A stretch of DNA of 64,000 nucleotides from Hydrogenophaga sp. A37 (GCF_002001205.1 NZ_MUNZ01000086.1:62001-126000), one strand, 5' to 3'; shown: positions 29,107 through 38,254, numbered from the stretch's first letter. Notes: a model not told the origin generated them from the sequence alone. Numbers and translations: made by a program.

Positions 29107-30558
29107 ATGAGCGATATCCAGATGCTGATCGGCGGCGAGCAACGCTTCGCCTCCAACGGAGCGACCTTCGAGCGCCGCAACCCGCTGGACCACAGCGTGG
29201 CCACACGGGCCCCCGCCGCCACACCCGACGACGCGCGTGCCGCGGTGGACGCGGCGGCCAAGGCCTTCCCCGCGTGGGCGGCCATGGGTCCGGGCGAGCG
29301 CCGCGGGCTGCTGATGAAAGCGGCTCACGCGCTCGAAGCCAAGGGAGCGGCCTTTGCGGCAGCCATGGCGTCCGAAGTCGGTGCATCCGGTATCTGGGCG
29401 GGCTTCAATGTGCACCTCGCGGCCGACATGCTGCTCGAAGCCGCCTCGATCACCACCCAGATCAGCGGTGAGGTGATTCCCTCCAACGTGCCGGGCAGCC
29501 TGGCCATGGCGGTGCGCCAGCCCGCCGGTGTGGTGCTGGGCATCGCACCCTGGAACGCCCCCGTGATTCTGGGTGTGCGCGCCATCGCCACGCCGCTGGC
29601 CTGCGGCAACACCGTGGTGCTCAAGGGCTCCGAGCTCAGCCCGGCCACCCACGGACTGATCATCGAAGCCTTGCAAGAGGCCGGCCTGCCCGCCGGCGTG
29701 GTGAACTTCGTGACCAACGCCCCGGCCGATGCCGGCGCCGTGGTGGAGGCCATGGTCGCGCACCCGGCGGTGCGCCGTGTGAATTTCACCGGGTCCACCA
29801 AAGTGGGCCGCATCATTGCCCAGACCTGCGCCAAATACCTCAAGCCCGCCGTGCTTGAGCTTGGTGGCAAGGCGCCGATGCTGGTGCTGGACGATGCCGA
29901 CCTGGACGCGGCCGTGGCGGGTGCCGCGTTCGGCGCCTTCGCCAACTCGGGCCAGATCTGCATGTCCACCGAGCGCCTCATCGTGGACCAGAAGATCGCC
30001 GATGATTTCGTGGCCAAGCTCGCGGCCAAAGCCCAGTCGCTGCCGCTGGGTGATCCGCGCAACGGGCCGGTGGTGCTGGGCTCGGTGGTCGACATGGCCA
30101 CGGTCGAGCGCTGCAACGCTTTGATCGACGACGCGCTGGCCAAGGGCGCCACGCTGGTGTGCGGTGGCAAGGCCGACAACACGCTCATGCCGGCCACGCT
30201 GCTGGACCATGTCACGCCCGAGATGGCGATCTACCGCGAAGAGTCCTTCGCACCGGTCAAGGCCATCGTTCGCGTCAACGGCGTGGAAGAGGCTGTGGCC
30301 TGCGCCAACGACAACGAATTCGGCCTCTCGTCCGCCGTGTTCGGGCGCGATGTCGCGCGCGCCTGGCAGGTCGCGGCGCGCATCGAGTCGGGCATCTGCC
30401 ATGTGAACGGACCGACCGTTCACGACGAAGCACAGATGCCGTTCGGCGGCGTCAAGAACTCGGGCTACGGCCGGTTTGGCGGCAAGGCCGGCATTGAGGC
30501 CTTTACCGAGCTGCGCTGGATCACGGTGCAGACCGCGCCTCGCCACTACCCGTTCTGA
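29107..30558 (+). CDS. NAD(P)-dependent aldehyde dehydrogenase, probable benzaldehyde dehydrogenase
   Basis: Oxidises an aldehyde to its acid, 483 residues. The general-base glutamate is in V-L-E-L-G-G-K-A-P at about residue 251 and the catalytic cysteine in G-Q-I-C-M-S at about residue 285. The Rossmann element F-T-G-S-T-K-V-G is present. The overall pattern resembles vanillin/salicylaldehyde/benzaldehyde dehydrogenases. ATG 29107 has a GGAGACA ribosome site. It follows the decarboxylase by 47 bases, so benzaldehyde to benzoate is the likely reaction (the mdlD role). Confidence 0.88.
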   Translation: MSDIQMLIGGEQRFASNGATFERRNPLDHSVATRAPAATPDDARAAVDAAAKAFPAWAAMGPGERRGLLMKAAHALEAKGAAFAAAMASEVGASGIWAGFNVHLAADMLLEAASITTQISGEVIPSNVPGSLAMAVRQPAGVVLGIAPWNAPVILGVRAIATPLACGNTVVLKGSELSPATHGLIIEALQEAGLPAGVVNFVTNAPADAGAVVEAMVAHPAVRRVNFTGSTKVGRIIAQTCAKYLKPAVLELGGKAPMLVLDDADLDAAVAGAAFGAFANSGQICMSTERLIVDQKIADDFVAKLAAKAQSLPLGDPRNGPVVLGSVVDMATVERCNALIDDALAKGATLVCGGKADNTLMPATLLDHVTPEMAIYREESFAPVKAIVRVNGVEEAVACANDNEFGLSSAVFGRDVARAWQVAARIESGICHVNGPTVHDEAQMPFGGVKNSGYGRFGGKAGIEAFTELRWITVQTAPRHYPF

Positions 30559-30562
30559 CCCC

Positions 30563-31504
30563 ATGGCACAGACCATGAACATCTCCATCGTGGGCGCAGG
30601 CGCCATGGGGTCTTTTTTTGGCGGGCTGCTGGCCGAGGCGGGTCACGCGGTCACGCTGATCGACGTCAATGAAGCCCACCTGAGCGCTATTCAGACCCAA
30701 GGGCTGCTGCTGGACACCGACGCGGGGCAGCGCCGCGTCCAGGGCCTGCGGGCCTGCCGCCCGCACGAGGCCGCGGAGCTGCCCGACCTCCTGATGGTTT
30801 TCACCAAGACGCTGCACACGACCCAGGCCTTGCTGGGCGTGCGGCATCTGATCGGTGACCGTACCCATGTGCTGTCCTTGCAGAACGGGCTGGGCAACGT
30901 CGAGAAGATCACCGAATACGTGCCCATCGAACGCGTGTTGGTGGGCGTGACCACCTGGCCGGCCGATCTGGTTGGTCCGGGCGAGGTGCATTCGCATGGT
31001 CAGGGCGGTGTGCGCCTGATGTCGGCCGATGGGCGCGACCATGTCCTGATTGCGACGGTGGTGACGGCGTTTTCCGATGCCGGCTTGCTGGCCCGCAAGG
31101 ACGAAGCGGTCTGGTGTGCCATCTGGGAGAAGGTAGCTTTCAACGCGGCGCTGAATTGCATTTGTGGCGTGAGCGGCTCCACCGTGGGTCAGGTGGGCGA
31201 TCTGGCTGAGAGCAGGGTGCTGGCGCACGCGGTGGTGAGCGAAGTCCTGGCCGTGGCCCAGGCCCATGGCATCGCGGTGAAACCAGACGCGGTGCACGCC
31301 ACGGTGGACCACGCGCTGGACCACCACAAGAACCACAAACCCTCGATGCTGCAGGACCTGTTGGCCGGCCGTGCCACCGAGATCGATGCGATCTGCGGAT
31401 CGGTGCTGCGCCAGGGTCGGTCGCTGGGTGTCGCGACCCCATTGACCGAGGCCTTTCATGCCTTGGTGCGCCTCAAGGAAGCCTCCTCGCGACCGGCGGT
31501 CTGA
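30563..31504 (+). CDS. Ketopantoate reductase-like oxidoreductase (ApbA/PanE family)
   Basis: 313-residue NADPH-dependent reductase. The N-terminal Rossmann fold (I-V-G-A-G-A-M-G-S-F-F-G) is followed by the ApbA C-terminal domain with the catalytic lysine region (W-E-K-V-A-F-N-A-A-L-N). It lies 4 bases after the aldehyde dehydrogenase stop, inside the mandelate cluster. A pantothenate role is therefore less likely than reduction or oxidation of a 2-oxo or 2-hydroxy acid related to the pathway; that is inference. Confidence 0.82.
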   Translation: MAQTMNISIVGAGAMGSFFGGLLAEAGHAVTLIDVNEAHLSAIQTQGLLLDTDAGQRRVQGLRACRPHEAAELPDLLMVFTKTLHTTQALLGVRHLIGDRTHVLSLQNGLGNVEKITEYVPIERVLVGVTTWPADLVGPGEVHSHGQGGVRLMSADGRDHVLIATVVTAFSDAGLLARKDEAVWCAIWEKVAFNAALNCICGVSGSTVGQVGDLAESRVLAHAVVSEVLAVAQAHGIAVKPDAVHATVDHALDHHKNHKPSMLQDLLAGRATEIDAICGSVLRQGRSLGVATPLTEAFHALVRLKEASSRPAV

Positions 31505-31574
31505 CCGGCCACGGGTCGTCTGGTCCCGCTTTTCATTTCCCCGTTCCCATTTCATCCACGACAGGAGACAAACT

Positions 31575-32636
31575 GTGCTTTCAATTCTCAAACGCCCCCC
31601 TGTGCGCCGCTGCGCCGCCTCGCTCACCCTGGCTGCGGTCGCGGTCCTGACCTGTTCGGCTGCCTCGGCCCAGCAGGTGGTGCTGCGCGTGCACCACTTT
31701 CTGCCCAGCACCTCCAACGCACAGGTCAAGCTGATCCAGCCATGGTGCGACAAGATCGCCAAGGAGTCGGGCGACAAGCTGAAGTGCCAGATCTACCCCT
31801 CGATGCAACTGGGCGGCACGCCCCCGCAGTTGATCGATCAGGTGCGCGACGGCGTGGTGGACATGGTCTGGACCGTCCCGACCTATGCGGCCGGACGCTT
31901 CACCAAGTCGGAAGTCTTCGAGTTGCCGTGGATGGCGTCCACATCCAAGGCGGGCAGCCAGGCGCTCTGGACCTACGTCGACAAGAACGCGCAAGACGAA
32001 TACAAGGGCGTGCGGCGCATCTTCATGCACCTGCACGACGGGGCGCTGTTCCATTTTTCCAAGGCGCAACCCAAGACCATGGAGGAGCTGCGGGGCTTGA
32101 AGGTTCGTGCGGCCACCCGCATCAACGCCCGCATGTTGCAGGCCCTGGGTGCCACACCCGTCGTGATGCCACTGCCCCAGGTGCCCGAGGCCTTGTCCAA
32201 GGGACTGGTGGATGGCGCGGCCGTTCCATGGGAAGGCTCGCCGGCCATTCGCCTGCCCGACTTCGCCAAATACCACCTGGATGTGCCCGCCGGCGCGCCC
32301 CGCATCTCCAACACCATCTTTCTGTTTGCCATCAACCAGGCCAAGTACGACGCGCTGCCTGCGGACCTGAAGCGGGTGATCGATGCCAACAGCGGTGTGG
32401 CCACCTCCGCCTGGGCGGGCGAGACGGGTTTCGACAACGTGGTCGAGACCTTCAAGAAAGCCGCCAAGGACAGTGGCGGCACTTTCTACAACTTGCCCGA
32501 CGCGGAGTACCAGCGCTGGGTCAAAGCCACCGACCTGGTCGACGACGAATGGATCAAGGAAGCCAACGCCAAGGGGGCCGACGGTCGCAAACTGCTGGAC
32601 GAAGCCCGCGCTCTGGTCAAGCAGCACAGCAAATGA
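31575..32636 (+). CDS. TRAP transporter substrate-binding protein (DctP family)
   Basis: Periplasmic binding protein of a TRAP carboxylate importer, 353 residues. A signal peptide ends near A-S-A-Q-Q. The DctP elements (L-P-S-T-S, M-Q-L-G-G-T-P-P-Q-L-I-D-Q-V-R-D-G) and the conserved arginine region (G-L-K-V-R-A-A-T-R) are present. Start is GTG 31575 with an AGGAGACA site 6 bases upstream. Its stop overlaps the mandelate dehydrogenase start. The permeases DctQ and DctM are absent from the window. Mandelate or benzoylformate is a plausible ligand, by context only. Confidence 0.87.
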   Translation: MLSILKRPPVRRCAASLTLAAVAVLTCSAASAQQVVLRVHHFLPSTSNAQVKLIQPWCDKIAKESGDKLKCQIYPSMQLGGTPPQLIDQVRDGVVDMVWTVPTYAAGRFTKSEVFELPWMASTSKAGSQALWTYVDKNAQDEYKGVRRIFMHLHDGALFHFSKAQPKTMEELRGLKVRAATRINARMLQALGATPVVMPLPQVPEALSKGLVDGAAVPWEGSPAIRLPDFAKYHLDVPAGAPRISNTIFLFAINQAKYDALPADLKRVIDANSGVATSAWAGETGFDNVVETFKKAAKDSGGTFYNLPDAEYQRWVKATDLVDDEWIKEANAKGADGRKLLDEARALVKQHSK

Positions 32637-33790
32637 GCCAGCGGCGCGCGGCCCACCGGCTCACGGTGAACGACTGGCGGGAGGCGGCGCGCCGTTCGCT
32701 GCCGCGCTTTGTGTTCGAGTACTTGGACGGCGCGGCCGAAGACGGGCTCGGGCTGGTGCGCAACCGCACCGCGCTCGACGCCGTCACGCTCGCGCCGCGC
32801 GTGCTACGCGACACCCGGCAGATCGATCCGTCGATCACGCTGCTGGGCCAGACGTGGGCGCAGCCCTTCGGCATCGCCCCCACGGGTCTGAATGGACTGG
32901 TCCGGCCCGGGGGCGACCTCATGGGCGCGGCGGCGGCGCAGGCCATGGGTGTGCCCTTCGTGCTGTCAACGGCCTCCAATGAGCGGCTGGAGGCCGTTCG
33001 GGAGGCAGCGCCGAACGGCCAGCTCTGGTTGCAGCTCTATGTGATGGAAGACCACAGCATCGCAGAGCAGATGCTGCGGCGCGCCCGCCTGGCGCGGTTC
33101 GATGCGCTGGTGCTGACCGTGGACGTGGCGGTCAGTGGCCTGCGGGAGCGCGATGTGCGCAACGGATTCAAGCTGCCATTCAAGCCCACGCCGTCGCTCG
33201 TGCTGGACCTGCTGCGCCACCCCGCGTGGTCGATGCGACTGGCGGCGGGCGGAGCGCCCCAGTTCGCCAACCTGGTCGAAAACCCCGGGGCCCGCATGTC
33301 GGCCCAGGCCCAGGCCGCGCTGCTGGCGCGCGCCATGGACCGCGGACTGGACTGGGCCTCGTTGCGTTGGTTGCGCCAGCACTGGGACGGCCCGCTCATC
33401 CTCAAGGGCATCCTGCACCCGGACGATGCCCGGCGGGCTTTGGAGGAGGGCGTTGACGCGCTGATCGTGTCCAACCACGGCGCCCGCCAGCTGGACCTGG
33501 CGCCAGCCTCCATCACGCAGCTGCCGGCCATCGTGGATGCCGTGCACGACCGCCTGCCGGTGCTGATGGACAGCGGCATCCGCCGAGGGGCCGACGTGGC
33601 GCGCGCACTGGCTTTGGGTGCGCACGCCGTATTGATCGGGAGGCCAGTGTTGTACGGGCTGGCGGTCGACGGTCAGGCCGGTGTTCAGAGCGTGCTCCAG
33701 ACCTTGGCGGATGAGCTGGAGCGCAACCTGATATTGCTGGGGGAAGCCGACGTCGGCTCACTGCGCGCCAGACGAACCCAGGCCGCCTGA
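32633..33790 (+). CDS. mdlB: FMN-dependent 2-hydroxy acid dehydrogenase, probable (S)-mandelate dehydrogenase
   Basis: Oxidises 2-hydroxy acids, here most likely mandelate to benzoylformate, 385 residues, TIM barrel. FMN and catalytic motifs are present: Y in L-Q-L-Y-V, T-V-D-V-A-V-S-G-L-R-E-R-D near residue 160, the invariant histidine and arginine in S-N-H-G-A-R-Q-L-D, and D-S-G-I-R-R-G. The R-E-R-D and E-A-L/W-A-S-L-R-W-L-R elements resemble P. putida MdlB. The ATG overlaps the TRAP gene stop. It supplies the first step of a pathway whose next two steps are encoded upstream. Confidence 0.88.
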   Translation: MSQRRAAHRLTVNDWREAARRSLPRFVFEYLDGAAEDGLGLVRNRTALDAVTLAPRVLRDTRQIDPSITLLGQTWAQPFGIAPTGLNGLVRPGGDLMGAAAAQAMGVPFVLSTASNERLEAVREAAPNGQLWLQLYVMEDHSIAEQMLRRARLARFDALVLTVDVAVSGLRERDVRNGFKLPFKPTPSLVLDLLRHPAWSMRLAAGGAPQFANLVENPGARMSAQAQAALLARAMDRGLDWASLRWLRQHWDGPLILKGILHPDDARRALEEGVDALIVSNHGARQLDLAPASITQLPAIVDAVHDRLPVLMDSGIRRGADVARALALGAHAVLIGRPVLYGLAVDGQAGVQSVLQTLADELERNLILLGEADVGSLRARRTQAA

Positions 33791-33821
33791 GTCTCGACCC
33801 TGCGCTCAAGTGAGCGCAGGG

Positions 33822-33985
33822 TCAGTGCTTGACCGGTTCCTGCGTGCCCTGGTTGCGCCAGTCGCGCGGTGCGCAACCAAATTGCTCCTTGAAGCAGCGG
33901 CTGAAATGGGTCGCGTCGTTGAAGCCCCAGGAGAAGGCGATGTCGCTGACGCTGCGAGCACCAAACCGCGGATCGATCAGGTCCC
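33822..33985 (-). pseudogene. C-terminal relic of an AraC-family regulator
   Basis: About 50 residues remain, covering the second helix-turn-helix of an AraC protein (D-P-R-F-G-A-R-S-V-S-D-I-A-F-S-W-G-F-N-D, then H-F-S-R-C-F-K) and the end of the protein. The rest of the gene is gone, replaced by an IS3-family remnant joined near 33978-33986. It lies behind mdlB on the opposite strand and may once have regulated the cluster. Confidence 0.8.
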
Positions 33986-34354
33986 GCCGCTTAACAGCCT
34001 TCAGAGCCTTTTTTTTCGAACGACCTCCTGCAGGATCTGCTTGTCCAGCGTCAGGTCGGCCACGATGCGCTTCAGACGAGCGTTCTCGTCTTCGAGCATC
34101 TTCAAGCGCTTGAGCTCGGTCACGCCCAGATCCCCGAACTTCTTCTTCGACGTGTAGTACGTCGCTTCGGACACGCCGATCTGGCGGCACACATCGACCA
34201 CCGGGGTTCCTGACTCAGCCAACCGCAGCGCGTAGGCGATCTGTTCCTCTGAAAATCTCGACCTCTTCATTGCTTCTCCTTGCGCCCCTTCGGGCTTGCC
34301 GGAAAGCAACCGTACCTCTAGTTTTGAAAAGTCCGGAATTCGGGGGAGACGTCA
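33986..34354 (-). mobile_element. Truncated IS3-family element (IS407-group-like)
   Basis: One end of an insertion sequence: a probable terminal sequence starting TGACGTCTCCCCC on the minus strand (outer edge 34354), orfA complete, and only about a dozen codons of orfB before the AraC relic begins. An A8 run (34009-34016 on the minus strand) sits where IS3 elements make a -1 frameshift, and the -1 frame continues K-K-A-L-K-A-V-K-R-R as orfB does. The other end and most of orfB are missing. Confidence 0.75.
34001..34270 (-). CDS. IS3-family transposase OrfA
   Basis: 89-residue protein with the OrfA helix-turn-helix (F-S-E-E-Q-I-A-Y-A-L-R...V-C-R-Q-I-G-V-S-E-A-T-Y-Y) and leucine-zipper region (L-K-M-L-E-D-E-N-A-R-L-K-R-I-V-A-D-L). 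I chose ATG 34270 at M-K-R-S-R-F. The stop lies just past the A8 slippery run. Without orfB the element cannot transpose by itself. Confidence 0.85.
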   Translation of the reverse strand: MKRSRFSEEQIAYALRLAESGTPVVDVCRQIGVSEATYYTSKKKFGDLGVTELKRLKMLEDENARLKRIVADLTLDKQILQEVVRKKRL

Positions 34355-34451
34355 CTGGATGCGCTATCGAATGCGACGGTAATTCTGTCGGTATCGTGCC
34401 ATTCCTCGGAGGGCACACAGTGCGCTTTCACTCTGAGCCGCGACCGACCAT
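34355..34451. other. Island DNA between the IS remnant and the right repeat
   Basis: Ninety-seven bases without a gene. An integrase would normally lie near one end of such an island; none is present here or at the left end. Confidence 0.5.
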
Positions 34452-34471
34452 TGACAATAGAGTGGGAGTGA
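34452..34471 (+). repeat. attR: right copy of the guaA 3'-end repeat
   Basis: TGACAATA then GAGTGGGAGTGA. Read in the frame of guaA it encodes T-I-E-W-E-stop, as does the real guaA end at 20577-20596, although three bases differ. Codon-level conservation with base differences argues that this derives from a guaA 3' end rather than arising by chance. Confidence 0.75.
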
Positions 34472-34512
34472 GTGGACACAGCCCATGAGACGCCTCAGCA
34501 CCAGACATAACA

Positions 34513-34528
34513 CTGTTCAAATATACAG
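34513..34528. promoter_or_regulatory. LexA (SOS) box
   Basis: CTGTTCAAATATACAG fits the CTGT-N8-ACAG consensus with an AT-rich core. It overlaps a TATACA that could serve as a -10 box and lies 48 bases before the start of the 2H phosphoesterase gene. Confidence 0.65.
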
Positions 34529-34576
34529 TTTTGACGCAAAATGGCACCCCGCCAACGCAGCCCAAGGAGGTGTTGC

Positions 34577-35152
34577 ATGGGTACCCGACACGATCTCTAT
34601 TTCATGTTGCACCTGCCGGATGCGATTGCCAAGGCCATCGTGTGTCATCAACGGCAGCTGAACGCCTCGTACCGAGGGCCGTCCAAACCCATGGACCCGG
34701 ACCGGCTGCACACTACGCTGGTACCGCTGGGTTCTTATGAGCAACGCATCCCTCTCGAAGTCCTGCGGGTGGCTCGAAAGAGCGGCGCCTTGTTGGATGA
34801 AGCTCCTTTCAGGGTCTGCTTTGACACGCTGCAGTCCCGTGGGCAGCAACGCGAGCTTGGGACGGTGGAGTTGGCGGGGCATGGTCAGGGTGTGCAGCCG
34901 CTGTACCGTCTGCGTCGGCAACTGGTGGATGCCCTCAGACAGGCTGGCTGGCCGCCAGAGTGTATAAGGCAAAGCTTTTATCCGCACATCACGTTGGACT
35001 ACCGGCATGAACCGGTTGGCGTGCGTCGCATCAAGCCTTTGACCTGGGAGGTGACCGAAGTCCAACTGGTCGACAGCCACTACGGCGAAGGACGCCATGA
35101 AGTGCTGGCGCGCTGGCCGTTACAGGACCGTCAGCCGTCGCTGTTCGACTGA
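34577..35152 (+). CDS. 2H phosphoesterase, LigT/ThpR-like, with candidate clamp-binding tail
   Basis: 191-residue member of the 2H (2'-5' RNA ligase/cyclic phosphodiesterase) superfamily. The two signature histidine motifs are H-T-T-L at residue 45 and H-I-T-L at residue 137. The last residues, Q-P-S-L-F-D, resemble the beta-sliding-clamp-binding consensus QL[S/D]LF. The start is ATG 34577 because a perfect AAGGAGGTG site precedes it; an upstream in-frame ATG at 34541 has none. A LexA-type box at 34513-34528 suggests DNA-damage control. tadA follows after 35 bases. Substrate is unknown. Confidence 0.8.
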   Translation: MGTRHDLYFMLHLPDAIAKAIVCHQRQLNASYRGPSKPMDPDRLHTTLVPLGSYEQRIPLEVLRVARKSGALLDEAPFRVCFDTLQSRGQQRELGTVELAGHGQGVQPLYRLRRQLVDALRQAGWPPECIRQSFYPHITLDYRHEPVGVRRIKPLTWEVTEVQLVDSHYGEGRHEVLARWPLQDRQPSLFD

Positions 35153-35169
35153 GGGATGCCGCAGGGTGA

Positions 35170-36561
<1,392 letters not shown>

Positions 36562-36588
36562 TCCAGTCCATCCTTTTCAAGTCATTCC

Positions 36589-37530
36589 ATGAGCCACATC
36601 TACATCTATTCCCCATCCAGCGCTGTGCGCGACAAGGCCGCTTTCCGCCGTGGCGTGGCCCGGCTCAAGCACCTGGGCCACGAGGTGGAGATCGACGAAG
36701 CGGCGCTGAGCAGCCACATGCGTTTTGCCGGCGACGACGCGACCCGCTTGGCCGCCATCACCCGCGCGGCGGCCAGTGGCGCAGAGGTGGCGCTGATTTC
36801 GCGTGGCGGCTACGGTCTGACGCGCATCCTGCCCGCGTTGCCCTTCAAGAAAATCACGCAGGCCATTGAGCGCGGCACCCGGTTTGTGGGTCTGAGCGAC
36901 TTCACCGCCCTGCAGTGCGCGTTGCTGGCCAAAACCGGCGCTGTCACCTGGGCGGGGCCGGCGTTGGGCGAAGACTTCGGCACTGAAGAGACGCCGGACG
37001 ACATCATGGAAGCGTGTTTCGACGATCTGGTTTGCGGGCAAGGGGAGGGCAGCGGCTGGCAGTTGCCGAAATCCGACCTCCCAGCGCTGGTAGCCCGACA
37101 AAAGAAGCCGGCGGCGGATGGACCTGAGCTGCGGGTGCGAAACGCCACGCTGTGGGGTGGCAACCTGACGGTACTTTGCGGGCTTGTAGGCACGCCCTGG
37201 TTGCCTCAAGTCAAGGGTGGTGTGCTGTTCTTGGAAGACGCCAACGAGCACCCTTATCGCATCGAGCGGCAACTGACGCAGTTGCTGCTGGCGGGAGTGC
37301 TCGATCAACAGAAGGCGGTGGTGTTGGGTGCCTTCAACCGCTTCAAGCTGGTGCCACACGACAAGGGGTTCAAACTGCAGACGGTGGTGGACTGGCTGCG
37401 AACCCGCACTCGCACACCGGTGCTCACGGGCCTTCCGTTTGGGCACGTGCCCACCAAGGTGGCGCTGCCTGTGGGGCAGAAGGTTGAGCTGATGGTGCAG
37501 GGCAGGGACGCCCTGTTGTATTGGGGTTGA
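36589..37530 (+). CDS. LD-carboxypeptidase (S66 family, LdcA-like)
   Basis: 313-residue cytoplasmic serine peptidase of the S66 family. LdcA members trim the terminal D-alanine from muropeptides in peptidoglycan recycling. The glycine motif R-G-G-Y-G, the serine in V-G-L-S-D-F-T-A-L, the glutamate in L-E-D-A-N-E and the histidine in L-P-F-G-H-V-P-T-K are the expected catalytic elements. It starts 27 bases after the tadA fusion on the same strand, so the two may share a transcript. Confidence 0.88.
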   Translation: MSHIYIYSPSSAVRDKAAFRRGVARLKHLGHEVEIDEAALSSHMRFAGDDATRLAAITRAAASGAEVALISRGGYGLTRILPALPFKKITQAIERGTRFVGLSDFTALQCALLAKTGAVTWAGPALGEDFGTEETPDDIMEACFDDLVCGQGEGSGWQLPKSDLPALVARQKKPAADGPELRVRNATLWGGNLTVLCGLVGTPWLPQVKGGVLFLEDANEHPYRIERQLTQLLLAGVLDQQKAVVLGAFNRFKLVPHDKGFKLQTVVDWLRTRTRTPVLTGLPFGHVPTKVALPVGQKVELMVQGRDALLYWG

Positions 37531-37534
37531 GGCT

Positions 37535-37867
37535 TCAGCGCCCCATGCGGTGTGATTCCATCAGGCTCTTGGGAATCAGGCCCTGGAAAACGGGCGTCAG
37601 GCTCCGCATGGCATCTCCCGCCTTCGCTTCTCCGTGCAAGCGGCTGAGCACTGCCATCATTTCGGAGCGGGCGAACCACAGCGCATGTGCGTCGTGCACG
37701 TACAGCAACCGGTGCTTGAGGCGCGGATTCACTTCAGCCCCATCGATACCCAGCGTGGCAAGCATGGCTTGCCGAACTGGTTCCAGTGATTCAGGCGAAT
37801 GTTTGCGTACGTCGGAACCCAGCAGGGCGGAAATGCTGTGGCGTAACGTGGGCTTGATCCAGCGCAT
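37535..37867 (-). CDS. Conserved hypothetical protein, 110 residues
   Basis: Small soluble protein with several arginine/leucine-rich helices (R-Q-A-M-L-A-T-L-G-I-D-G..., W-F-A-R-S-E-M-M-A-V-L). No family is recognised and no signal peptide or membrane segment is seen. It is convergent with the carboxypeptidase gene, 4 bases apart. The ATG at 37867 abuts a small divergent frame at 37868. Codon use is normal for the window, which supports it being real. Confidence 0.6.
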   Translation of the reverse strand: MRWIKPTLRHSISALLGSDVRKHSPESLEPVRQAMLATLGIDGAEVNPRLKHRLLYVHDAHALWFARSEMMAVLSRLHGEAKAGDAMRSLTPVFQGLIPKSLMESHRMGR

Positions 37868-37984
37868 ATGAAGACCCTCAACGACGTTATGTCTATGGGC
37901 TCAGAATACGCCCTGAAGCGGGCTGCGCGCAAGGCGCTGAACCTCAGTAAAGTCAAGAAAACAACAGGCAAATCAAGCGTTTAA
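37868..37984 (+). CDS. Possible small basic protein, 38 residues
   Basis: Short frame starting M-K-T-L-N-D-V and ending lysine-rich (K-V-K-K-T-T-G-K-S-S-V). Its ATG directly touches the divergent start of the 37535-37867 gene (CATATG). No clear ribosome site precedes it and no family is recognised, so it may be chance. Confidence 0.2.
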   Translation: MKTLNDVMSMGSEYALKRAARKALNLSKVKKTTGKSSV

Positions 37985-38254
37985 CCAGACTGTTTAAGAT
38001 ACTGCCTTCAGAGACTGAGTACCTTGGAGATACATCCTGACATTGAAGTTCTGTGTCGGGTACCTGCGGTAAGTCCTTTGAACGAGATTGTTCGGTCAGA
38101 TTGGAATGGGTCGGAAATACACCCTCAATTCCGGTCGTTGTTCGCCGAGAATGTGTGATAAACCGCACGCTGTCTGAGCGATACGGGGTAGCCGTTGCGT
38201 CTTGGATAAGCCGCTTCAGTTGTACGTTGCCCACACAGAAGATTTGATTGACCC
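37985..38254. other. AT-richer intergenic stretch, nothing recognised
   Basis: Two hundred and seventy bases between the small frame and the cyclase gene, less GC-rich than the surroundings. No tRNA, hairpin terminator or recognisable gene was found. It presumably carries the promoter of the cyclase gene, but no clear -35/-10 pair stands out. Confidence 0.4.

Larger units (their letters stand above)
20577..34471. mobile_element. Genomic island inserted at the 3' end of guaA (integrase lost)
   Basis: Boundaries are set by a 20-base direct repeat (20577-20596 and 34452-34471, 17 identical, last 12 exact) that encodes T-I-E-W-E-stop in both copies. The guaA 3' end is a known target for tyrosine-recombinase islands. 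Inside are accessory genes: a transporter, an amidohydrolase, LuxR and LysR regulators and a mandelate catabolic cluster. Both edges hold broken genes. Outside, conserved genes continue. No integrase is visible, so the element is probably fixed. The island reading is inference from the repeat and context. Confidence 0.7.

Noticed and set aside
37990-38004. LexA-like CTGTTTAAGATACTG
   Set aside because: The spacing and right half do not match CTGT-N8-ACAG.
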